Origin: Slackia piriformis YIT 12062
GTDB lineage: Bacteria; Actinomycetota; Coriobacteriia; Coriobacteriales; Eggerthellaceae
Direction of reading: 5' to 3'
Length of the DNA: 64,000 nucleotides
NCBI RefSeq assembly: GCF_000296445.1
Contig: NZ_JH815198.1
Span: 1,365,114 to 1,429,113 of the forward strand
Under the pieces are notes generated by a model. That model saw nothing but the letters and a program-made list of their open reading frames with translations, searched no databases and had not been told where the DNA came from. Position numbers and translations under genes: made by a program. Below are positions 43,943-53,129 of the stretch, in pieces; within the stretch, counting starts at the first letter, position 1; the number at the start of each line of letters is the position of its first letter.

Positions 43943-45013
43943 CTACCAGTTTCCGAAAACGAATCGCTGGATGTCCTGATTGAGCATAACGACGAAGAAC
44001 CCGACGAACAGCGCCATGCCCGCGATGCTCATATAGTTCATGGCCTTGTAGCCAACCACCCTGCGAGAGACCTTCTGGAACACCTCGATGACGAAGCGCC
44101 CGCCGTCAAGCGGCGGGATGGGCAGCAGGTTCATAATTCCCAAAGAAACGGAAATCATTGCCATGAACTGCAAGAACATGGCAATGCCCGCATCGGCGTA
44201 CGCCTTCGACATAACGGCCATTCCCATAACGCTCGTCGAGCCTTCAACGCTTTGCATGACCGTTTGAGGATTGAACAGGCCCGCAACCGCCTGCACAACC
44301 ATGCCGATGTACGTCACTCCCGCCGAAATGGAGTCAAGGGGGCTCAAGACGATGTGCTGCATGGTGCCGGCGTCGTCAGTCACGTCGACGCCTATGACGG
44401 AGAAGGCGACAACCAACAGCACAATGGCAACGAGTAAGTTCATGAAAATGCCAGCGAGAAGAATAACCGAGCGCTTCCAGAACGGTAGGGAGCGATACGT
44501 ATGGGAACGCTCCTCAAGATACAGGTCGTGGGAGTTTTCGAATGCACGCGGCTCCCCCTCTTTCAGATCGATGCCGCGCTTCGCATCGCGCAAAGCACGC
44601 GTGCGAAAGATGTTGTGCTCGTCACTTTTCTTCGGGCCGACAAGGCACCCCCAGTCTTCGAGCACATACAAAACCTCGCAGGCATCGTCCGTGGAAATGC
44701 CGATTTCTTCCGCAAGATCGTCCGCGTAAATCGTCCCGTGCGTGTAGGCGTATGCGAGGGCTCTCTCAATATGCGGGTTTTCCTTGCCAGGTTCCATGCC
44801 ACACACTTTCGCATAGCCGCCAAGCGGAATGGCAGTCAAACCGTAGCGCGTCCCTTTCCAAGTAAAGCCGATATTCGGTCCAGGAAGGCCGATCATGAAC
44901 TCGGTCACGCGAACGCCGAACGCGCGTGCCGCGAGATAGTGGCCGCCTTCGTGCACGAAGACCAGAATCGAAAGAACAATGGCCAGATACAAGACCATCA
45001 TGACAATATCCAT
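43943..45013 (-). CDS. rseP: RseP-type site-2 protease without a PDZ domain
   Basis: I take ATG 45013 because AGGA is nearby. The 356-residue protein has the zinc site HEGGH (21-25), the MRE-hairpin segment YGLTAIPLGGYAKVCGMEPG, a membrane segment SVILLAGIFMNLLVAIVLLV and the third-ligand motif LLPIPPLDGGR. It cleaves membrane substrates such as anti-sigma factors. The PDZ domain expected between the second and third helices is absent; only about 20 residues lie there. Instead an insert of about 90 residues follows the GGY motif, helical in look (AYTHGTIYADDLAEEIGIST), perhaps a winged-helix-like module. Order with dxr and cdsA is the conserved one. Confidence 0.9.
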   Translation of the reverse strand: MDIVMMVLYLAIVLSILVFVHEGGHYLAARAFGVRVTEFMIGLPGPNIGFTWKGTRYGLTAIPLGGYAKVCGMEPGKENPHIERALAYAYTHGTIYADDLAEEIGISTDDACEVLYVLEDWGCLVGPKKSDEHNIFRTRALRDAKRGIDLKEGEPRAFENSHDLYLEERSHTYRSLPFWKRSVILLAGIFMNLLVAIVLLVVAFSVIGVDVTDDAGTMQHIVLSPLDSISAGVTYIGMVVQAVAGLFNPQTVMQSVEGSTSVMGMAVMSKAYADAGIAMFLQFMAMISVSLGIMNLLPIPPLDGGRFVIEVFQKVSRRVVGYKAMNYMSIAGMALFVGFFVVMLNQDIQRFVFGNW

Positions 45014-45033
45014 GCTCGTCCTATTCATACGCC

Positions 45034-45063
45034 GCAAAAGACGCGCTGATCAACGTCTTTTGC
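45034..45063 (-). promoter_or_regulatory. 10-bp hairpin between dxr and rseP
   Basis: GCAAAAGACG and CGTCTTTTGC pair around a 10-base loop just upstream of the rseP start, with no U tract on the minus strand. It may be a processing or attenuation site within the operon. Confidence 0.4.
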
Positions 45064-45215
45064 ATGTCCGTGTATATCAAAACGCGCACCGGGGCAACCC
45101 GATGCGCGATGAAGTCTAGCATTTCGATACGCCGCGCCTCCCCATGCGAACAAGATAGGAAACGAACTCCACGGAATTGAAACGGCGCCGTCAACCTAGC
45201 GGCAAAAGCATCGCA

Positions 45216-46490
45216 TTAACGCCGAGCGGCAAGATGCTGTGCGGCCTTGCTGCGGGCCCACGCATCAAGTTCGGCAAGTTGATCGAGGCTTTCCACCTTC
45301 TGCACGCCCTCCGCCTCATGCGCCTCCATGACATGCTCGACGCATCCGTCTATATCGAGATAGCCGCAGGCATCCTTTAGGAAGTGCGCCACGGCCACTT
45401 CGTTGGCGGCGTTCATCACGCACGGAAGCGTTCCGCCGACCGCACCGGCATGACGGGCAAGATCGAGGCAGCGAAACGTCTCGGTGTCGGCAGGATAAAA
45501 CTCCAGCGAACCGAGCTTTGTAAAGTCAAGAGGTTCGACGGGGGCGTTCCAGCGGTCAGGGTAGCTCAAGGCGAACTGGATGGGGATTCGCATGTCTGTG
45601 GTTCCCAGATGGGCCTTTACGCTGCCGTCCGAAAACTCCACCATGGAATGAATGGCGCTTTGCGGCTGCACGACCACTTTGATTTTCTCGTATGGCATGG
45701 CAAAGAGATGATGCGCCTCGATAACCTCTAGGCCTTTGTTCATCAGAGTGGATGAGTCGATGGTGATCTTCGGTCCCATTTTCCAGGTGGGATGAGCGAG
45801 GGCCTGGGCCGCCGTCATACTCTTGAGCTCAGCGCGCGTTTTACCGCGGAAAGGCCCTCCCGAGGCGGTGACCCACAGCGCCGTCACTTCCGCATGGCGC
45901 TCGCCCAGCAGGCATTGATAGATGGCCCCATGCTCGGAATCAATCGGCATGAGGGCACCGGAAAGCCCCGGAGCGTCAACCGTCGACGTCGCAGCCGGCA
46001 CATCACCCGCAACGCAAACTCCTGCCGCACGGCGGGCGGCCATGGAGGCATCGACCTTCGCCGCAAGCGGCATGATCAAATCGCCCGCTACAACAAGGCT
46101 TTCCTTGTTCGCAAGAGCAAGCTGCTTCCCGCATGCGAGCGTCTCATACGAAGCACGCATGCCCGCAGCACCGACAAGCGCGTTGACCACCGTGTCCGCC
46201 TCTTCGAGACGAACCAGGTCGAGCAGCCCCTCTTGCCCAAAGCCGACCGACACGCCGCCGTGCGCATGGGCAAGACGAGCATCGCCAGCAAGCCGCTCGT
46301 CGCCGAACGCGATATGACGCACCTTGAACTCGTGAGCCTGTTTGATGACTTCGTCCACATTGGTGTTGGCCGCAAGCGCAACAACCTCGATGGCCTCCGG
46401 ATGACGGCGTGCGACATCGAGCGTCTGAAGGCCGATCGAACCCGTCGACCCAAGCACGACAATACGTTTTCTACCCTGATTCCGATCCAT
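45216..46490 (-). CDS. dxr: 1-deoxy-D-xylulose 5-phosphate reductoisomerase
   Basis: ATG 46490 gives MDRNQGRKRIVVLGSTGSIG, the standard NADPH-binding N-terminus; the ribosome-binding site GAAGG is weak, and longer frames upstream look unlike protein. The metal-binding and catalytic region is LMPIDSEHGAIYQCL, with later ASGGPFRGKT and HPTWKMGPKITIDSSTLMNK. The enzyme makes MEP, the first committed isoprenoid intermediate. At 424 residues it is longer than usual because of a 30-residue Ala/Gly/Ser insert just before LMPIDSEH. In sequence order it sits between cdsA and rseP. Confidence 0.95.
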   Translation of the reverse strand: MDRNQGRKRIVVLGSTGSIGLQTLDVARRHPEAIEVVALAANTNVDEVIKQAHEFKVRHIAFGDERLAGDARLAHAHGGVSVGFGQEGLLDLVRLEEADTVVNALVGAAGMRASYETLACGKQLALANKESLVVAGDLIMPLAAKVDASMAARRAAGVCVAGDVPAATSTVDAPGLSGALMPIDSEHGAIYQCLLGERHAEVTALWVTASGGPFRGKTRAELKSMTAAQALAHPTWKMGPKITIDSSTLMNKGLEVIEAHHLFAMPYEKIKVVVQPQSAIHSMVEFSDGSVKAHLGTTDMRIPIQFALSYPDRWNAPVEPLDFTKLGSLEFYPADTETFRCLDLARHAGAVGGTLPCVMNAANEVAVAHFLKDACGYLDIDGCVEHVMEAHEAEGVQKVESLDQLAELDAWARSKAAQHLAARR

Positions 46491-46638
46491 ACGAATCAAC
46501 CCTTCGTCTTCATCTTGTGCGCTCCGCAAAAACAGCCTGGGCGCAGCACGACGCCGCAGCACCTAAAGACATTCGTCCCACGCGCGGCGTAAGTCGCATA
46601 TGCCGCACGCGTCAAATCACGCACGACGAACCATATGC

Positions 46639-47583
46639 CTAGATGGCGTACGGAACGCATCCGGCACCGACAAGCATAACCGCAGCGGTGACCGACGCCA
46701 AAAACAGAGAGTCGCAGCGGTCGAGAATTCCGCCGTGGCCGGGCATGATCGTTCCCGAGTCCTTCACGCCGGAGTTGCGTTTGATGCGGCTTTCCGCCAG
46801 ATCGCCCAGCACGCCGAACAGTCCGCACACGATGCCGAAAGGCACGGCCTGCACAAGGTCCATATTCACGCCGGGAATCAATGTCATGAGGCACCAGATG
46901 ACCACAGACCCGATAAGGCCTCCCACAAAACCTTCCCAGCTTTTCTTCGGCGAAATGCGCGGAGCAAGCTTATGCTTGCCGAACTTGCGGCCAACCAGAT
47001 ATGCAAAGGAATCGTTCGCCCATACGCTGCAGAAAATGCCAATGACGAGCACTCCGCCCCACAGGCCCGGAATTGCCTCGCGCACGACGATAAGGCTGGA
47101 AAGCAGCAGGCCCGTATAGGCCGAGCCGAAAAACGACACGCCGACATCTCCCACGCGGGCACGCATCCAGAATACGTACCAGACCAAAAGGGCTACGAGC
47201 AAAGCACCCGTCACTATGAGGGCGCCGGGAAGACCGAGCTGCCACACGCTTAAAGGATACGCAACGGCCGCCACGATACCGAGAAGCTCATTGGGAAGCT
47301 TCGCGTCGCTTCGCAGCATATAGAAGAACTCCCCCGCCGCAATGCCGGAAAGAGCGCAGAGCAGAAGCACCGTGCTCAATTCGCTCGCAAGCACACAGAG
47401 CACCGAAACGGTCACGTAGACGAAACCTGTGCGAAATCGAACCTGCAAATCGCTTGCATTCTTGAGTCTATCGGGCGTTTTAGCGTATACGAACTTTTTG
47501 GCGGCGTCTTTTTTCTCCGTCATTTTCGTCTTGGCGGATTCGTAGGTTTTTTTCGTTCGCTTGGTATCCTGCTGCTCCGACAC
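46639..47583 (-). CDS. cdsA: Phosphatidate cytidylyltransferase
   Basis: I take a GTG at 47583, one base after the uppS stop. The 314-residue protein has a polar, Lys-rich N-terminus of about 50 residues, then about eight helices. The CDP-alcohol signature is near the C-terminus: ESRIKRNSGVKDSG then PGHGGILDRCDS. It makes CDP-diacylglycerol from CTP and phosphatidate at the membrane, the entry to phospholipids. It is translationally coupled to uppS. The charged N-terminal extension is long for the family. Confidence 0.93.
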   Translation of the reverse strand: MSEQQDTKRTKKTYESAKTKMTEKKDAAKKFVYAKTPDRLKNASDLQVRFRTGFVYVTVSVLCVLASELSTVLLLCALSGIAAGEFFYMLRSDAKLPNELLGIVAAVAYPLSVWQLGLPGALIVTGALLVALLVWYVFWMRARVGDVGVSFFGSAYTGLLLSSLIVVREAIPGLWGGVLVIGIFCSVWANDSFAYLVGRKFGKHKLAPRISPKKSWEGFVGGLIGSVVIWCLMTLIPGVNMDLVQAVPFGIVCGLFGVLGDLAESRIKRNSGVKDSGTIMPGHGGILDRCDSLFLASVTAAVMLVGAGCVPYAI

Positions 47584-47584
47584 G

Positions 47585-48367
47585 TTATTGCACCGCCCCG
47601 AAACGGCGATCGCGAGACTGGTAGTCAAGCAGGGCGCGCAAGAAATCGTATCGGTTGAAATCGGGCCAGAGCACGTCGGTGCAGTAGAACTCGGAATACG
47701 CCACCTGCCAGAGCAAGAAGTTGGAGATGCGCATCTCGCCCGATGTGCGAATCACCAAATCGGGATCGGGAACGTCGGCCGTGTAAAGGCCACGCTCGAA
47801 AAGCTCTTCGGTAACAGCGGGCAGCTCGCCCGTCTGTTCGCCCTGCAAAACCGCCTCGCGCACACATGCCTGCACGGCACGCAGGATTTCTTGGCGCGAA
47901 CCGTAATTCACCGCGACGAGCAGCGTCATGCCCGTGTTATCTTTCGTCTTCTCCCACGCCTCGTCGAACGCTTCGCGGGTTTCGCGGGGAAGCTTGGACA
48001 AGTCGCCAATGGTGCGCACGCGTACGTTTTCTTCGTGCAAGCCGTCGACCTCGGCAAGCATGGTTTTGGCGAACAGGTCCATCAGCCCCGTGACTTCCTC
48101 TTCGGGGCGCTTCCAGTTTTCCGTGGAAAACGAGTAAATGGTCAGATAACGCACGCCCGTATCGCTTGCGCAACGAATGGTCTCGCGCACGGCCTCGATG
48201 CCGGCTTTATGACCTTTCAACCTGTTCAGGGCACGTTTTTTTGCCCAACGGCCGTTGCCGTCCATGATAACCGCAACATGCTCGGGAACACGCTCGGGAT
48301 CAAGCGCGTGAAAATCCAATCCAGCAGGCGGATTGGGAAATATAACATCAAGAGGCTTGTGAAACAT
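47585..48367 (-). CDS. uppS: Isoprenyl transferase (undecaprenyl diphosphate synthase)
   Basis: ATG 48367 follows AAGGAGAGG. The 260-residue protein has the catalytic HVAVIMDGNGRWAKKR (Asp36), GHKAGIEAVR, YSFSTENWKRP and the C-terminal DLVIRTSGEMRISNFLLWQ stretch typical of cis-prenyl transferases. It extends farnesyl-PP to the C55 carrier lipid used in cell-wall synthesis. It belongs to the pyrH-frr-uppS-cdsA-dxr-rseP block. Confidence 0.96.
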   Translation of the reverse strand: MFHKPLDVIFPNPPAGLDFHALDPERVPEHVAVIMDGNGRWAKKRALNRLKGHKAGIEAVRETIRCASDTGVRYLTIYSFSTENWKRPEEEVTGLMDLFAKTMLAEVDGLHEENVRVRTIGDLSKLPRETREAFDEAWEKTKDNTGMTLLVAVNYGSRQEILRAVQACVREAVLQGEQTGELPAVTEELFERGLYTADVPDPDLVIRTSGEMRISNFLLWQVAYSEFYCTDVLWPDFNRYDFLRALLDYQSRDRRFGAVQ

Positions 48368-48591
48368 GTGGTACCCCTCTCCTTCGAATCGGAGCCGTGC
48401 ATGAGCACAGGCTGGAAATGGACCGAAAAAAGCGGCGGCCGCCCGCGCGATACGGACGGCAGCATCGGTGCATTTCCAGCCCGGCCGTCGCAAGGACGGC
48501 GCGAGCGAAAGAAGGCAAGGTGTCGGCGAGCGAGGTTGCTCCAGGCCTAAACGAGGACAAGAAGCCCTGAATCGCCGAAAGACCGACGAAC

Positions 48592-49149
48592 TTAGATTTC
48601 CATGACCTCTGCTTCTTTTTTCTTCAGCATCTCGTCGACAGTGCCGATGAATTTGTCCGTGAGCTTCTGAATCTGCTCTTCGGCGCGACGTGCATCGTCT
48701 TCGGAAATCTCAGAGTCTTTCTTCAGGCGTTCGATCTTGGCATTGCCGTCGCGACGGGCGTTGCGCACTGCAACACGACCCTCTTCGGCATAGGCCTTGC
48801 ACTGCTTGACCATTTCCTTACGACGCTCCTCGGTCAAAGCGGGGAACGGAAGGCGAATCATGGAACCGTCGTTGGACGGGGTGATTCCCAGGTCGCTTGC
48901 GAGGATTGCAGCCTCAATGCCGCGCAGGCAGGACTTGTCCCAAGGCTCGATGATAAGCATGTGAGCATCGGGGGTTTTCACGGCAGCCATCTGGTTGATC
49001 GGCGTAGGAACGCCGTAGTAATCAACCTTGATTTTGTCGAGCATCATGGGATTGGCGCGACCCGTGCGTACGCTGACGAAAGCCTCCTTGAGGTTCTCGA
49101 GGGCCTTTTCCATGCTCGCCTCAGTGGCGGCCATAATCTCAGCAGTCAT
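48592..49149 (-). CDS. frr: Ribosome recycling factor
   Basis: The 185-residue protein is exactly the family length. Landmarks are ALENLKEAFVSVRTGRANP, VDYYGVPTPINQMA and SMIRLPFPALTEERRKEMVK. It splits ribosomes after termination with EF-G. GGAAGGGAAC lies upstream of the ATG. It follows pyrH by 125 bp. Confidence 0.97.
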   Translation of the reverse strand: MTAEIMAATEASMEKALENLKEAFVSVRTGRANPMMLDKIKVDYYGVPTPINQMAAVKTPDAHMLIIEPWDKSCLRGIEAAILASDLGITPSNDGSMIRLPFPALTEERRKEMVKQCKAYAEEGRVAVRNARRDGNAKIERLKKDSEISEDDARRAEEQIQKLTDKFIGTVDEMLKKKEAEVMEI

Positions 49150-49274
49150 CGTGTTCCCTTCCTTTCGAAACGATGGTTGCGCTCCGAACTTCTAAACGTT
49201 TCCATATGCACGCTACAGCTCTGCGGGACGCCCGGTCAAATACGGTTTGACATGCGGCAGCGTCAGCGCGGTGA

Positions 49275-49994
49275 TTAGTACACCAGCGTAGCGGACCCTT
49301 CACCCTTCAGGACGCGGGCGATGTTGCCGGGCTCGGTCATGTTGAAGACCAGAAGCGGCATATCGTTGTCTTTGCACAGCGAGATAGCAGCGGCGTCCAT
49401 GACGTTAAGCTCCTTGGTGAGCACGTCAAGGTAGCTGATCTTGTCGAATTTCTTCGCGTCGGGATTGGCCTTGGGGTCGGAATCGTAGATGCCGTCGACC
49501 TTCGTCGCCTTCATCATGCAATCGGCGTTGATTTCGCATGCACGCAGGGCGGCCGTGGTGTCGGTGGTGAAATACGGGTTGCCCGTGCCCGCGGCGAAGA
49601 TGACGACGCGGCCTTTTTCCATGTGGCGAATGGCGCGCAGGCGAATGTAGGTTTCTGCGACCTGGTGCATCTCGATTGCAGACTGAACGCGAGAAGATAC
49701 GCCATGACGCTCAAGACCGTCCTGCAAAGCCAGCGAGTTCATAACCGTGGCGAGCATGCCGATGTAGTCGGCCTGTGCACGATCCATGCCATCAGCGCTG
49801 CCAGCGACGCCGCGGAAGATGTTGCCGCCGCCTACGGTGATGGCAACCTGAACGCCGTCTTCGACGATTTCTTTGATCTGCTCGGCAAGATCGTCGATGA
49901 CTTTCGGGTCGATGCCGTAGCCGGCGTCGCCCATAAGGGCCTCGCCGGAGAGCTTCAGCAACACGCGATGGTACTTATAACCTTCAGCAGGCAT
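49275..49994 (-). CDS. pyrH: UMP kinase
   Basis: ATG 49994 follows AAAGGGGATTCC. The 239-residue protein has [31 protein letters not shown] and [17 protein letters not shown], the UMP-kinase signatures of the amino-acid-kinase fold. It phosphorylates UMP to UDP, first step toward UTP and CTP, and is usually feedback-inhibited by UTP. It is first in the conserved gene series. Confidence 0.97.
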   Translation of the reverse strand: MPAEGYKYHRVLLKLSGEALMGDAGYGIDPKVIDDLAEQIKEIVEDGVQVAITVGGGNIFRGVAGSADGMDRAQADYIGMLATVMNSLALQDGLERHGVSSRVQSAIEMHQVAETYIRLRAIRHMEKGRVVIFAAGTGNPYFTTDTTAALRACEINADCMMKATKVDGIYDSDPKANPDAKKFDKISYLDVLTKELNVMDAAAISLCKDNDMPLLVFNMTEPGNIARVLKGEGSATLVY

Positions 49995-50097
49995 GGAATC
50001 CCCTTTCGAAAGAATCAAGATATCCGCGCTATTGTACGATACCGCACGCCCTCCCGTCTCTAATCGTTCGCTTTTTCGCAACTTCACCGAACAAGAA

Positions 50098-50130
50098 AAC
50101 CCGCGTCCTCCACGAAGAAGGACGCGGGTT
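50098..50130 (-). terminator. Terminator of the htrA gene
   Basis: AACCCGCGTCCT pairs with AGGACGCGGGTT across a 9-base loop; on the minus strand TTTTCTTG follows. It separates htrA from pyrH. Confidence 0.8.
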
Positions 50131-50211
50131 TGCAAAGGAACGCATGCGCTCTGCCCGATGGGGAGCCTTCAGAACCAAACGACTTCGTCGTCCGTGCTTT
50201 ATGCAGCGACC

Positions 50212-51774
50212 TTAGTTTCCAAATCCGAACAGATTGCCTCCGTTGCCATACAAATCGCCGTTATTGCTTCCATATCCGTAGCTCTGCGCATCCGAGGAAG
50301 GCGTTAGCGCGTTCTCATCGGAGCCAAGCGTGACCGAAAGGGTCTTCTCTTCCCCATTGCGGTTCACCACCACATCCACGGTATCTCCCGGATTCTTCTC
50401 GCGCACCTTCATCTGCAAGTCGGACGGAGAGGTGATAGCCGTGCCGTCAAACGACGTGATGATGTCTCCCTTTTCTATGCCGCCCTCAGCCGCTGCGCTG
50501 TCGGCGTACACGTTTGCCACATACACGCCCGTATCAGTGGGCAGGTCGTAATACTGCGCCATCTGGGAGTTAATCTGAGCCATAGACACGCCAAGCTGGG
50601 CATGGGTCGGAGTCTTTCCGTCAATGATTTGCTGCGCCAGGTCCATGGCATAGTCCACGGGAATGGCGAAGCCGACGCCCGAGCTCGACCCAGAGGACGA
50701 CTGAATCATGGAGTTGATGCCGATCAGCTTGCCGTCCGCATCGACCAACGCGCCGCCCGAGTTGCCGGGATTGATGGTGGCGTCGGTCTGAATCATGTTG
50801 GGATAGATTACCGTCTCGCCCGTAGCCTCGTCCTGCATGGTGGTAGAACGCTGCAGGGCGCTCACGATGCCTTCGGAGACGGAGTTCTCAAGACCGAAGG
50901 GGCTTCCCAAGCTCATGACCCACTCGCCCACCTTCAAATCGGAAGAAGAGCCGATTTCGATAGGCGTCAGGTCGCTCGCCTCAACCTTGATGACGGCAAT
51001 ATCGCTCGATGCGTCGCTGCCCACCAACGTCGCATCGTATTCCGTCCCGTTGACCGTCGCCTTTATTGCATCGGCGCCTTCGACCACGTGGTTGTTCGTG
51101 ATGATGTAGCCGTCCTTGGAAATGACGACCCCCGAACCAAGCGAGGTCTGCGTCAACGTATCGTCCGATCCAGCGCCGGGAACCTCGAACCCGAAGGCCG
51201 ATTGCGTGGAGCCGGAAGCCTTCTGGTAGATATCGATGCTCGCGATGGAAGGAAGCGCCTTGTTCGCAACCGCTTCGGCAAGCGTCTCATCGGTGTCGGA
51301 CGCCGTGATGTTCGTGCTGGTCGATGAGCCCAGGCTCGCGCCGGAACCCTGAGAGCCGCCCGTGACAGCCTGATATCCGGCGAAGCCTCCCAGACCGAGC
51401 ACAACGGCAAGCGCCGCTCCCGCAAAGCTCACGCCGAACGTCTTGCCGAGGCTCTTCTTCGACGAAGCGCCCGTTTTCACATGCTGCGGAGCGGACTGGG
51501 CGGCGTAAGCCTGGTAAACTCGCTCCTGATACGCCTGCGCCTGCTGCTGGTTGTACGCGTTCGTCGCCTGAGCAGGCATCTGAGGCTGCTGCTGGGTGTA
51601 GCCGGCGCTTGTCTGAGGCGCAGAGGCGAACTGCTGCGTATGACCGGCGGCCTGTTGGGATTCTGCCTGCGGCTGCCCGAAGGAGACGGTCTCTTGGGAT
51701 GCATGCTGCGGGCCTGCTGCTCCCTGCCCAGAATTCTGATTTGCGCCGTATGCGTTCTTGTTCTCTTCAGTCAT
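50212..51774 (-). CDS. htrA: HtrA/DegP-like membrane-anchored serine protease with PDZ domain
   Basis: ATG 51774 gives a 520-residue protein. Residues 1-105 are a cytosolic Gln/Ala/Ser-rich tail with few charges, a single helix follows at about 112-135, then the trypsin-like domain with His229 (TNNHVV), Asp258 (SSDIAVIKV) and Ser339 (GNSGGAL), and a PDZ domain (TGVYVANVYADSAAAEGGIE to VVNRNGEEKTLSVTLG). The end is Gly/Asn/Tyr-rich. It should degrade or refold damaged proteins outside the membrane. Upstream context lacks a clear ribosome-binding site, so the start is slightly uncertain. Confidence 0.93.
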   Translation of the reverse strand: MTEENKNAYGANQNSGQGAAGPQHASQETVSFGQPQAESQQAAGHTQQFASAPQTSAGYTQQQPQMPAQATNAYNQQQAQAYQERVYQAYAAQSAPQHVKTGASSKKSLGKTFGVSFAGAALAVVLGLGGFAGYQAVTGGSQGSGASLGSSTSTNITASDTDETLAEAVANKALPSIASIDIYQKASGSTQSAFGFEVPGAGSDDTLTQTSLGSGVVISKDGYIITNNHVVEGADAIKATVNGTEYDATLVGSDASSDIAVIKVEASDLTPIEIGSSSDLKVGEWVMSLGSPFGLENSVSEGIVSALQRSTTMQDEATGETVIYPNMIQTDATINPGNSGGALVDADGKLIGINSMIQSSSGSSSGVGFAIPVDYAMDLAQQIIDGKTPTHAQLGVSMAQINSQMAQYYDLPTDTGVYVANVYADSAAAEGGIEKGDIITSFDGTAITSPSDLQMKVREKNPGDTVDVVVNRNGEEKTLSVTLGSDENALTPSSDAQSYGYGSNNGDLYGNGGNLFGFGN

Positions 51775-52038
51775 GGTGATCACTCGCTTTCTCTTGCGAA
51801 TCTCGCTCTTTTCACGCTGCACTCTATCACCCAAGCGCTTTGAAATCCCATTATCGAACGCTTCGTGATCGCCACGTTGCCGTAGATACGTCAAGCAGCG
51901 TATAAGCATCACGATCCACACACAAAACTGAACGATTCTTTCAGGTTCGTAAACATAACGCCTGCTCAACAAAGGCTGCCGTGCATATTGCCCGTAGTGC
52001 GCGCATGCTAGCATGAAGAAAAGAGAAAGAGGACGATC

Positions 52039-52701
52039 ATGAAATTGCCAGGACTTGTCACCGTATCCCCTTCCGATTCCGCGCTGATCGAACACGCCGC
52101 AGCCCTTCTCGGAGACAGCTTCATCGAAGAGCAGTGGTTTGCCACGTGGCTTTCCTCCCTCGATGCCCTCGGGGCAGACGACGAACGTAAGAAAACCCTG
52201 CTTCGAGCCATCTTCCTTGACGACATAGACGCGTTCGCTCCATACGAAGGCATTCATCTTCTCGAAGACGGCACGGCCGCCGTGGGAGGGTATCTTTTCA
52301 GCGAGTTGAGAGGCGAAACCCTTACCTCCATCGAGGAAGGACAGGGTGGCAGGCATTTCCTTCAGGTCGCAACCCCCGAAGAGGTGCGCGCCCTCGAAAA
52401 GCGCGAACAGGAGATGGAGGCCATATCTTCTTTCGACTGGGCTCGCGCATACGACGGAGAAGACCACATCAATTTCTTCGCATGGGCGGTCGATTCTGCG
52501 GCACGCGGCAAAGGCTCGCTCAAACGGGCGCTTGCACCGTTTTTCTCCTATGCCGACGAGCACGGCCTGAACTGCTACCTCGAATGCTATTCCGACAGGC
52601 TTCAGAGCATGTACGAGCACCTTGGCTTCGAACTCGTGGACGAACTGCATGCCGAAGGGATCGAGGCGTACGAACGCCGCATGGTTCGTCGCCCGCGCTA
52701 A
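52039..52701 (+). CDS. GNAT-like N-acetyltransferase
   Basis: The 220-residue protein has a GNAT-type core late in the chain: INFFAWAVDSAARGKGSLKR, with the ARGKG pyrophosphate loop, and SMYEHLGFELVDEL near the end. The first half is divergent. AGAGGACG lies before the ATG. The substrate is unknown. It lies alone between htrA and acpP on the opposite strand to htrA. Confidence 0.8.
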   Translation: MKLPGLVTVSPSDSALIEHAAALLGDSFIEEQWFATWLSSLDALGADDERKKTLLRAIFLDDIDAFAPYEGIHLLEDGTAAVGGYLFSELRGETLTSIEEGQGGRHFLQVATPEEVRALEKREQEMEAISSFDWARAYDGEDHINFFAWAVDSAARGKGSLKRALAPFFSYADEHGLNCYLECYSDRLQSMYEHLGFELVDELHAEGIEAYERRMVRRPR

Positions 52702-52828
52702 AAGCCGTCGCCTTCGTGTAAAAGACGATGCAGATGAACTTCATGCTTCTCTTGGATTAAAATAGCTTCATCATTCTGCGGCCCGACGCTCGACGCAATG
52801 CCGAGCGGAGCATGACGAAAGGAACGGC

Positions 52829-53047
52829 ATGGCCACCATCGATACCATCAAGGCGATCCTCCAAGACAAACTCGACATCGACCCTTCGAAGGTCGACGGC
52901 AACTCCACCTTCGAATCCCTCAACGTCGACTCCCTTGACATGGTTGAACTCATTTGCGAACTCGAAGACCAGCTCGACATCGACTTCGGAGAGCCCGAAG
53001 GCCTGAACACCATCGACGAGCTTGTCGCCTATATCGACAGTCTCTAA
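52829..53047 (+). CDS. acpP: Acyl carrier protein
   Basis: The 72-residue acidic protein has the phosphopantetheine attachment motif NVDSLDMVEL with Ser35. AAAGGAACGGC precedes the ATG. It carries acyl chains in fatty-acid synthesis. It is followed by its own terminator, so it is separate from the malic enzyme gene. Confidence 0.96.
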   Translation: MATIDTIKAILQDKLDIDPSKVDGNSTFESLNVDSLDMVELICELEDQLDIDFGEPEGLNTIDELVAYIDSL

Positions 53048-53062
53048 GAGCCCGGTGACCGA

Positions 53063-53087
53063 AAACGCCCGCCATGAGCGGGCGTTT
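53063..53087 (+). terminator. Terminator after acpP
   Basis: AAACGCCCGC pairs with GCGGGCGTTT around CATGA; only TCG follows, so the U tract lies in the stem. Confidence 0.7.
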
Positions 53088-53129
53088 CGTATGAAACGGG
53101 CATGCACGCATCAAACCATAAGGACAAGC

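Noticed and set aside
51775-52650. Upstream extension of the HtrA frame
   Set aside because: It runs antisense through the GNAT gene at 52039-52701 and through the htrA promoter, and is not protein-like.
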